From positions 186,001-250,000 of the forward strand of contig JADGDG010000006.1 of NCBI GenBank assembly GCA_016744995.1: DNA of 64,000 nt. Reading direction: 5' to 3'. A program made the translations under genes and the position numbers. The number at the start of each line of letters is the position of its first letter. Positions within the stretch are counted from its first letter, which is position 1. Shown here piece after piece: positions 58,268 through 64,000 of this stretch. The notes below the pieces were generated by a model. That model was not told the origin of the DNA, made no database searches, and was given only the letters and a program-made list of their open reading frames with translations. Source of the stretch: Gammaproteobacteria bacterium (lineage in GTDB: Bacteria > Pseudomonadota > Gammaproteobacteria > GRL18).

Positions 58268-58337
58268 ACAGCAGTTAAGTGGTGCGTATTCTACCTTACT
58301 TTTAGAAAAATGCAAATAAAAATTTACTTAACCAACG

Positions 58338-58973
58338 TTAACCGACAATATCCAGAACTCTGCGCCTGAATTTAACGCCTAATTCATTAGCTTTTGCCTC
58401 ACAAGCAACAATATCCACACCTTCCAGACCATCTATAGCAGTCGCTGTTGTATCTGGAATATAGTCCGGCGCTAAGCCTAAAAATTCCATCATGCTATCA
58501 AACGAGCCTTTGACCGCAGGGACACAGTGCTGATCATAGACTGCTTCATTCTGAGCATTCATGGAAATTGACAGAGAATCCACACATTTGGCAAGTTCTG
58601 GAAGAATATTACGCTTATTAACCAGATTGCCCAAACCGTCTGAATTGACCCGAACTCGAGTCCCTGCATCTTTACAATAACAGGCAATCTTAACCAGCTC
58701 TTTAACTCTTAACGTCGGTTCACCAAAGCCGCAAAAGACAATTTCATCATATTGCCCCGGATCGCCAATTTCTTTGATATATTCTTCCACAGAATGTCGA
58801 CTGGATAATAATAAATTATACTCATGGACATCCATACTCCCCTGTATTTTTGGGCAAAATTCACAGGCCAGTGTACAGCGATCGGTGAGATTAATGTAAA
58901 GGTTGCTGCCAATAGTATAAACTAAAGTTTCTTTGGACACTTGTTTGAGCGGCTGTATAGTCGGTTTACTCAC
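58338..58973 (-). CDS. Radical SAM protein, TatD-linked type
   Basis: 211 residues with the radical SAM cluster motif C33-x3-C37-x2-C40 (CTLACEFC) and a GFGEPTLR strand. It is short for the superfamily, as are the 'TatD-linked' radical SAM proteins it resembles. The enzyme would cleave S-adenosylmethionine with a 4Fe-4S cluster; the substrate is unknown. It ends with RRVLDIVG and has no extra cluster domain. It lies 12 bases after the cytochrome gene on the same strand. Confidence 0.8.
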   Translation of the reverse strand: MSKPTIQPLKQVSKETLVYTIGSNLYINLTDRCTLACEFCPKIQGSMDVHEYNLLLSSRHSVEEYIKEIGDPGQYDEIVFCGFGEPTLRVKELVKIACYCKDAGTRVRVNSDGLGNLVNKRNILPELAKCVDSLSISMNAQNEAVYDQHCVPAVKGSFDSMMEFLGLAPDYIPDTTATAIDGLEGVDIVACEAKANELGVKFRRRVLDIVG

Positions 58974-58985
58974 AATGATCTCCGC

Positions 58986-59846
58986 TCAATCAAAAAGAAA
59001 TTTTAAGTCAGAAGGAAGCCTGTGAATTGAATGGCATTTGGCACAGACTTTTACCGCAAATTCACCTAATTTTCCGCCTGCTGGTCTTTGCTCTTTTAAT
59101 TCAAGAAGTTCTGCCAGTTCAGGCAATAATGATTGGGAAGCACCCATTATGCGCTCAACAGGAATTTCATCTTCCTGATGACAATCACCGCAACTGGTCG
59201 ACAAGTGCTCTAGTTGCTGTTCCAGAGGTTCAATTAATTCATGCGCTTCAGTATAATAACCATCTTTAATCGCAATATTAATCCGATTCACTGAATCCGA
59301 AAGCTGAAGCATATTATCATCATAAGCAATTTTCTCACCAGAAAAACCTTCACTAATGAAGCGTTTAGAAAAAATCGGGCTGCGAAACATCAAAGTGGCC
59401 ACAGTCTGATAATCATCATGACAGTGCATGCAGCTCTTTGAGGTTTTCTTTAATATCATCGAAATTGATGAATAATCCTTATTTTTAACAGCATTTTTTA
59501 AATCATCAAGTTTATCCAGGTAAAGGTAATCCTGCCATTGGGGCACCATTTCCGCAATACTCTGGTAGTCTTTGATGAACTTTTGTGACCATTTTTCCAA
59601 TTCAGCCTGTTTACCCTTTGCTGAATAATCATTCATAGCCAGGATTTCTCTGCGTAAACGAAACATAGTATGCAGCCATACCTGACGTTTATTAGCCGGT
59701 TTATACCATTTGGCCAGAATCTCAGGCGGTTTTTTGAGTGTAATTGTTGATGCACTTTCAGAAGCTGTTTTTTGATCTGCGCTCACAGAAATTGCTATAC
59801 TTATTACGAACAATGCACTGATCAACTGAATTAGAATTCGAGACAT
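58986..59846 (-). CDS. Exported triheme cytochrome c-like protein
   Basis: 286 residues with a signal peptide (to about 23). Three heme-binding motifs are visible: CMHCH (about 138), CGDCH (about 220), CAKCH (about 270). The C-terminal ending SIHRLPSDLKFLFD follows the last heme. Helical content and the spacing recall cytochrome c'/c_556-type four-helix proteins fused in tandem. It is periplasmic and probably an electron carrier or sensor. No partner enzyme is encoded nearby except the radical SAM gene. Confidence 0.85.
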   Translation of the reverse strand: MSRILIQLISALFVISIAISVSADQKTASESASTITLKKPPEILAKWYKPANKRQVWLHTMFRLRREILAMNDYSAKGKQAELEKWSQKFIKDYQSIAEMVPQWQDYLYLDKLDDLKNAVKNKDYSSISMILKKTSKSCMHCHDDYQTVATLMFRSPIFSKRFISEGFSGEKIAYDDNMLQLSDSVNRINIAIKDGYYTEAHELIEPLEQQLEHLSTSCGDCHQEDEIPVERIMGASQSLLPELAELLELKEQRPAGGKLGEFAVKVCAKCHSIHRLPSDLKFLFD

Positions 59847-59876
59847 TATTGTTCCTTATTTACTGAGGTTTTAATT

Positions 59877-60443
59877 TTAAGCTCTTGAAGCAAACTTGCC
59901 TGTAGCTGTTAGTACGCGAATTACTTGACCTTCCGCTAAATATTCAGGCACCTGAACCACAAGACCAGTTTCAAGTTCTGCCGGTTTCGTTCTGGCCGAT
60001 GCTGAGGCACCTTTAATTGCTGGGTCTGTGTGAATGATTTTGAGATTCACCGAGGCTGGTAATTCGATACCAATAAGATCCCCCTCATAGAGCATACCCA
60101 GCACCCCTTCCTGGCCATCAGGCAGGTAACCTGCATCTTTATCAATATCTTCAACAGAGAGAGTGTACTGATTATAATCTTCACCGTCCATAAAGGTATA
60201 AAACTGATCATCCTTAAATAAAAACTGCAGCATAAGCCGCATAGTATCTGCTTCCTTAATAAAATCAGTCCCTCCAAGGGTTTGTTCCAGCTTCTGCTTT
60301 TTCTGGATATTCATAAAAGTCACCTTATATAAGGTATTGGCACCACGTGAGGATGGGCTTCGGACATCAATATTACGAATTTTATACAATTGATCATCAA
60401 TCTCAACAATTGTTCCTCGTTTCAGATCGGCGGCTTTTGGCAT
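59877..60443 (-). CDS. efpL: Elongation factor P-like protein EfpL (YeiP)
   Basis: 188 residues in three beta domains as in EF-P. The loop SPSSRGANTLYKV carries Arg where EF-P has its modified Lys/Arg, in the EfpL form SPxxRGAxTLYK. The rest matches YeiP (FMDGEDYNQYTL, PAIKGASASARTKPAELETGLVVQVPEYL). It helps ribosomes stalled at proline and some other motifs. It is divergent from adk. Confidence 0.92.
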   Translation of the reverse strand: MPKAADLKRGTIVEIDDQLYKIRNIDVRSPSSRGANTLYKVTFMNIQKKQKLEQTLGGTDFIKEADTMRLMLQFLFKDDQFYTFMDGEDYNQYTLSVEDIDKDAGYLPDGQEGVLGMLYEGDLIGIELPASVNLKIIHTDPAIKGASASARTKPAELETGLVVQVPEYLAEGQVIRVLTATGKFASRA

Positions 60444-60603
60444 TGGATTTTTTCCCTGAATTTATATAAATTAGCGCTATTCTAGCAAATTGCTGGAAAA
60501 TAAAAACACATGTAAAAAGTACTGTCATATTGATAAGAAAAAGTGTATATTTGCCAGTTAAATTTTTCTCATTCGGTAGCGATAAACGATTAACCGTAAG
60601 TTA

Positions 60604-60631
60604 TTGATTTTTACCGATATATTCTTAACAT
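60604..60631 (+). promoter_or_regulatory. Tentative adk promoter
   Basis: TTGATT, 16 bases, TAACAT, with the ATG 16 bases after the -10-like box. That distance is very short for a leader, so another promoter farther upstream is equally possible. The ribosome site TTGGAG is clear. Confidence 0.25.
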
Positions 60632-60647
60632 ATTTTTTGGAGTCACA

Positions 60648-61289
60648 ATGAAGCTTATTCTTTTAGGTGCACCAGGTGCTGGTAAAGGTACTGTCGCTAA
60701 ATTATTAACAAAAATGGACGGTTCTGTTCAAATTTCAACTGGTGATATTTTACGTGCAGCAGTTGCAGCGGGTTCTGACCTAGGCAAGCAGGCTAAAGCA
60801 GCTATGGACGCAGGCGATCTGGTTTCTGATGATCTGATCATGGGTATTATGGGCGAGCGTCTTAAAGATGATGATTGTAAAAGCGGTTACTTATTAGACG
60901 GTTTCCCTCGTACTATCCCTCAAGCTGAAGCTCTGAAAGTATTATTAGCAGACATGGGTGAAAAGCTTGATGCTGTGGTTAACATTGACGTGCCTCGTGA
61001 TGTAATTCTTGATCGTTTAACTACTCGTCGTACCTGTACTTCCTGTGGTGAGATTTACAATGTTAAATCTAACCCGCCTAAGGAAGAAGGCAAATGCGAC
61101 AAGTGTGGCGGCCCAGTTGTTCAGCGTGATGATGAAACCGTTGAAGTGATCAGCAACCGCCTGGAAGTTTATAATGAAATGACTGCACCTCTTGCTGGTT
61201 TCTATGAAAAAGAAGGCATGTTATTGACTGTTGAAGCCACTTCAAGTGATGCTGTAATTGATGCCATTAAAGCAAAATTAGGCATATAA
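60648..61289 (+). CDS. adk: Adenylate kinase with zinc-finger-type LID
   Basis: 213 residues. P-loop GAPGAGKGT (7-15), AMP-binding STGDILRAA and GFPRT, and LID with two CxxC pairs (CTSCGEIY, CDKCGG), the zinc site common in Gram-positive and some proteobacterial enzymes but absent from E. coli Adk. It catalyses ATP + AMP to 2 ADP in the cytoplasm. The ribosome site is TTGGAG, followed by an intrinsic terminator 45 bases after the stop. Confidence 0.97.
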   Translation: MKLILLGAPGAGKGTVAKLLTKMDGSVQISTGDILRAAVAAGSDLGKQAKAAMDAGDLVSDDLIMGIMGERLKDDDCKSGYLLDGFPRTIPQAEALKVLLADMGEKLDAVVNIDVPRDVILDRLTTRRTCTSCGEIYNVKSNPPKEEGKCDKCGGPVVQRDDETVEVISNRLEVYNEMTAPLAGFYEKEGMLLTVEATSSDAVIDAIKAKLGI

Positions 61290-61333
61290 GTTATTGTCAC
61301 TTCATTGCCACGCACTATTGTGAAAATGCTAAA

Positions 61334-61370
61334 AAAAAAGCGGTTAGTTGTCAAAACTAACCGCTTTTTT
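61334..61370 (+). terminator. Intrinsic terminator after adk
   Basis: AAAAAAGCGGTTAGTT and AACTAACCGCTTTTTT are perfect complements across five bases, with flanking A and T runs. It would work on both strands. Confidence 0.9.
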
Positions 61371-61381
61371 TCATATTTTTC

Positions 61382-61395
61382 GTAACTACTCAGCG
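61382..61395 (+). repeat. Solo copy of MITE-like terminal repeat
   Basis: GTAACTACTCAGCG is identical to the reverse complement of the right end of the element at 62797-62936. No partner end is seen nearby, so it is a lone end or degenerate copy. Confidence 0.6.
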
Positions 61396-61575
61396 AATTT
61401 ATGCAGAATTCCAGCACCAATACCGGTCAATTAAGCAGTATTTGAAACAACTAAATTTTAGCACCCGCTCTTCTAAATCAATATTATTGTTTGCTAATTA
61501 TGCGCCAGTCACTTAAAATTTGCGGTCGAGTATGGCTTTGAGCCTTTTTATTTTAGTCCGGTATGTATAGAAACA

Positions 61576-62790
61576 ATGATTGATGATAAACAGAATTTAA
61601 GTGTCCAGATTGATATTCAGTGGAATGATGGGCTGGCAAGCTATAAAGATCGCTATTTTGTACTGAAAACCAACTTTTGGCGGGATTTCTATCCGGAACA
61701 ACTGGATTATCAGATAAAACGCTCTGAACTCAATCAAACACTGGGTATCAATTACAAACCCGGGGCTTTATTACAGTTTGAGATAAGTCCATCTAATATA
61801 AAAACCATCCCGATTAACAAGTTTGATCAGTATTATGGTGGATCCATCCCAGTATTACCAACGGTAGGACGGTTTTATCCCCGAGGTATGTTAGAGGATG
61901 TAGAAGACTGTTTTAAGATGGACAATCGCCCTTTTCGGATACTGGACAAAACTGATGATACACTGACTGTTGATTTAAACCACCCTCTGGGCACATTTCC
62001 AATCAGGCTAACAGCAACTATTACGGATGTATTTGATGCCAACCAGCAAAATGGTGGACGCTGTAATGATATTGCAGAAACCATTACCGTCAATGGGCCC
62101 GGTTTACAAAACTTATTGATAGATAAAACATTTGATTTTACTCAGGGAATGCCTTTTTCACGAAAGATTGAAGATGATGATGCTTTATTTTACGAAGCAA
62201 TTGACAGCACTATTCCTATTGTTGATCAAGTCTCAATTGAACAATTAAATCAGTTTTATAGTGAGCATCTACAGGGAAAAACTAAGATCCTTGATCTGAT
62301 GGCCGGTCCTGAGTCCTACCTTCCCAAAACTCTTGGTGATCTTGATGTCACTGGACTCAGTATTAAAGAAAAAGATTTACAATCCAATACGGCACTCAGT
62401 CAATTTAAGGTTCACAACTTAAATAAACAGCCTGTATTGCCATTTGATGATCAACAATTTGATGCTGTAGTATGCGCATTCTCAGTGGAATATATGACAC
62501 AGCCTATTGCTGTTTTTAAGGAAATTGCCAGAATTTTAAAACCAGGAGGCATTTTTCTAATCAGTTTTTCCGAACGTTTTTATGAAAAGAAAGCCATTGC
62601 CCTGTGGGATGATCTACATACCTTTGAACGTATGGGTATTGTGCTGGAATATTTTCGCCAATCTGATAAGTTTGAAAACTTGTACTCAGAATCTATTCGT
62701 GGTCTTATTCGACATGAAGACGATCCTTTTGTTAATAAAACCGTCCATTCCTGCCCTATGTTTATGATCTCTGGGAATTGTAAAGCTTAA
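61576..62790 (+). CDS. FKBP-like domain fused to class I SAM methyltransferase
   Basis: 404 residues. The N-terminal region (about 50-175) contains VLPTVGRFYPRG and LNHPLGTFPIRLTATI, which look like the SlyD/SlpA-type FKBP strands and the NHPLAG signature. The C-terminal 150 residues are a Methyltransf_11-type domain: ILDLMAGPESYLP (motif I), a DVTGLSIKEKDL strand, LPFDDQQFDAVVCAFSVEYM and RILKPGGIFLISFS. The likely role is methylation of an unknown protein or small molecule. I believe related proteins exist in sulfur- and methane-oxidising gammaproteobacteria. The start has a weak ribosome site; a later ATG would remove the first strand. Confidence 0.75.
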   Translation: MIDDKQNLSVQIDIQWNDGLASYKDRYFVLKTNFWRDFYPEQLDYQIKRSELNQTLGINYKPGALLQFEISPSNIKTIPINKFDQYYGGSIPVLPTVGRFYPRGMLEDVEDCFKMDNRPFRILDKTDDTLTVDLNHPLGTFPIRLTATITDVFDANQQNGGRCNDIAETITVNGPGLQNLLIDKTFDFTQGMPFSRKIEDDDALFYEAIDSTIPIVDQVSIEQLNQFYSEHLQGKTKILDLMAGPESYLPKTLGDLDVTGLSIKEKDLQSNTALSQFKVHNLNKQPVLPFDDQQFDAVVCAFSVEYMTQPIAVFKEIARILKPGGIFLISFSERFYEKKAIALWDDLHTFERMGIVLEYFRQSDKFENLYSESIRGLIRHEDDPFVNKTVHSCPMFMISGNCKA

Positions 62791-62796
62791 AAAATA

Positions 62797-62936
62797 GTAA
62801 CTACTAAGCGCATTCATCTTTTACCCGATTTCTGCGTTATTTTTGTACTCAAATGGTCACATATACTCATATGCTCACATTCTCCGTGCAAAAATGCCTT
62901 GAGCTCAGGCAAAATCTAAACACGCTGAGTAGTTAC
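62797..62936. mobile_element. 140-bp MITE-like element with terminal inverted repeats
   Basis: Ends GTAACTACTAAGCG and CGCTGAGTAGTTAC are complementary at 13 of 14 positions and enclose 112 bases with no coding capacity. The identical end sequence appears alone at 61382-61395. It lies between two genes, seven bases after the methyltransferase stop. No transposase is inside. Confidence 0.7.
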
Positions 62937-62955
62937 AAAAAATATTGGAATAACC

Positions 62956-63288
62956 ATGAAACCATTACTTTTAATCACTCTATTGTTTCTTTTATCTGCC
63001 TGCACACAAGAGTCACAAAATAAATTCAATCGTTCTCTGCAAAACTGGACGGGGACCAATGGTGTCCTGGATATTTATATGGGAGAAAAACTGGTTAAAC
63101 GATTTATCAAAATTGATAAGCTGTCAACAGCTCAAAGCACCTCTGGTAATACTTCCCGCGATTATCGATATGGTTATGGTGTGCTGGATACTAATCTAAA
63201 TATGAAAGCAGACCCCGATGAAAAGAAAATTTATTTTGAGATCAGCGGTTATGCAACACCCTATATATTCTATGACTCACCTTTATAA
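62956..63288 (+). CDS. Unknown small lipoprotein
   Basis: 110 residues with a lipobox LLSAC at about 13-17, so exported and lipidated. The mature part is beta-rich (VLDIYMGEKLVKRFIKIDKLS) with no recognised family. It starts 20 bases after the MITE-like element and overlaps the convergent sensor gene by 19 bases at the 3' end. Confidence 0.7.
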   Translation: MKPLLLITLLFLLSACTQESQNKFNRSLQNWTGTNGVLDIYMGEKLVKRFIKIDKLSTAQSTSGNTSRDYRYGYGVLDTNLNMKADPDEKKIYFEISGYATPYIFYDSPL

Positions 63289-64000
63289 TCAGGCTGATTT
63301 TTATTTTGCTCCATAGTGATAGCAAAAGATATGGATTTAGAAAGCTCCTTAAATAATTGTTGTTCATGTTCTTCAAAGGATTCCATTCTTGAACTAAAGA
63401 AAAATAAACTGCCATAATGCTGTGATGTAGACTCATCAATCAGAGGTAGGACCAAAATTTTTCTTATTGAGTATTTTTTAAAAACTTTCAGAAGCCGGTC
63501 TAATTTCTTTTCTGTTTTTAAATCATCAATAACAATTAATTCAGTATTATTTTGTTCATTAAAATAATGCATTAACTTTAATACTTTTTCACATATTGTT
63601 TTTTCATGGGAACTGAATTTCTCACAACTATCTGAGTAAAAAATATATTTACCATCAAGATTGACAGAAATAATAGAAAAAACACAGGATGGTAATGTGG
63701 TAAAAATATTAATACAATATTTAAAGACTGATTCCAATTTTGTATTCTGATATATTTTTTTATTAACGGCGTTAATCACATTCAATAGTTGAATATATCT
63801 TTTTTCTTTCTCAAGTGCTTCATTTAGCTGTGCAGTTCTCTGAATAACTTCATCTTCCAGATAAGCTGCCTGTTTTTTTATAAATTGATTCTTATAAAGT
63901 AAAAAATAAAAGAAAAACAAAACGCTGAATGTAACAATAGAAATAAAAACCAGGCGGCTGATAAAATTTGATTTGAGCTGAGGATAGACAGTGTCATCAT
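63270..64000 (-). CDS. Membrane sensor with GAF domain, C-terminal part (cut by window edge)
   Basis: The minus-strand frame is open to the window edge; no start is required at the TTG at 63920. A membrane helix (FISIVTFSVLFFFYFLLY), a coiled-coil linker (AYLEDEVIQRTAQLNEALEKE) and a GAF-type domain (VFKYCINIFTT... IRKILVLPLIDES... ISFAITMEQNKN) follow in order, then a stop. No kinase, GGDEF or other output domain follows, so the protein ends with the GAF domain. The missing N-terminus lies beyond the window and may hold a periplasmic sensor. Confidence 0.75.
   Translation of the reverse strand, partial: DDTVYPQLKSNFISRLVFISIVTFSVLFFFYFLLYKNQFIKKQAAYLEDEVIQRTAQLNEALEKEKRYIQLLNVINAVNKKIYQNTKLESVFKYCINIFTTLPSCVFSIISVNLDGKYIFYSDSCEKFSSHEKTICEKVLKLMHYFNEQNNTELIVIDDLKTEKKLDRLLKVFKKYSIRKILVLPLIDESTSQHYGSLFFFSSRMESFEEHEQQLFKELSKSISFAITMEQNKNQPDYKGES

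Overview
The window looks like chromosome from an AT-rich (by eye) gammaproteobacterium. Pointers are the EF-P-like paralogue EfpL (YeiP), the Xanthomonas-style arrangement rpfF > < rpfC < rpfG, a type IV pilus/type II secretion-like operon and a tungsten aldehyde oxidoreductase operon. Genus cannot be resolved from the sequence alone.

Layout. (1) 1-5367, minus strand: a tungsten enzyme operon tupA - aorA (four-cluster ferredoxin) - aorB (W-pterin/FeS catalytic subunit) - aorC (FAD subunit) - MoaD-like - unknown 92-aa protein - ThiF/MoeB-like (cut by the window edge). (2) 5.5-9.7 kb: PBP4-type D,D-carboxypeptidase, two small unknown genes, an AraC-type regulator, short genes and a duplicated ~45-bp motif. 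(3) 9.7-50.5 kb, all minus strand: the outstanding block. From the promoter side it runs gspF, gspE, pilM/pilN/pilO/pilP-like genes, a lipoprotein secretin with N-terminal TPR and C-terminal cohesin-like domain, four pseudopilins, a small exported protein, a giant 6,171-aa exported mosaic protein, a 3,662-aa exported Rhs/YD-repeat protein with a C-terminal variable domain, and a 184-aa presumptive immunity protein. The immunity gene abuts a 5'-truncated DUF2238 (yjdF) gene. (4) 50.9-55.6 kb: a complete DSF signalling set (synthase RpfF, sensor RpfC, HD-GYP regulator RpfG), convergent as in xanthomonads; rpfF is divergent from the secretion operon. (5) 55.7-58.3 kb: an IS66 transposase relic, a 25-bp perfect inverted repeat, a three-gene operon of unknown exported/membrane proteins, a 38-aa membrane peptide and tRNA-Val(UAC). 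(6) 58.3-64 kb: radical SAM protein, triheme cytochrome c, EfpL, adenylate kinase, an FKBP-like/methyltransferase fusion, a 140-bp MITE-like element, a lipoprotein and a truncated GAF sensor.

How it fits together (inference). The pilus-like operon supplies a cytoplasmic ATPase, a platform, an alignment complex, pseudopilins and an outer-membrane secretin. The two giant signal-peptide-bearing proteins downstream are the natural candidate cargo, and the Rhs tip carries a toxin-like domain with its own immunity gene. The adjacent DSF system is a plausible density-dependent controller. The candidate novel system is therefore a secretin/pseudopilin machine dedicated to a giant surface protein and an Rhs toxin. 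No prepilin peptidase is in the window, so processing would rely on a gene elsewhere.
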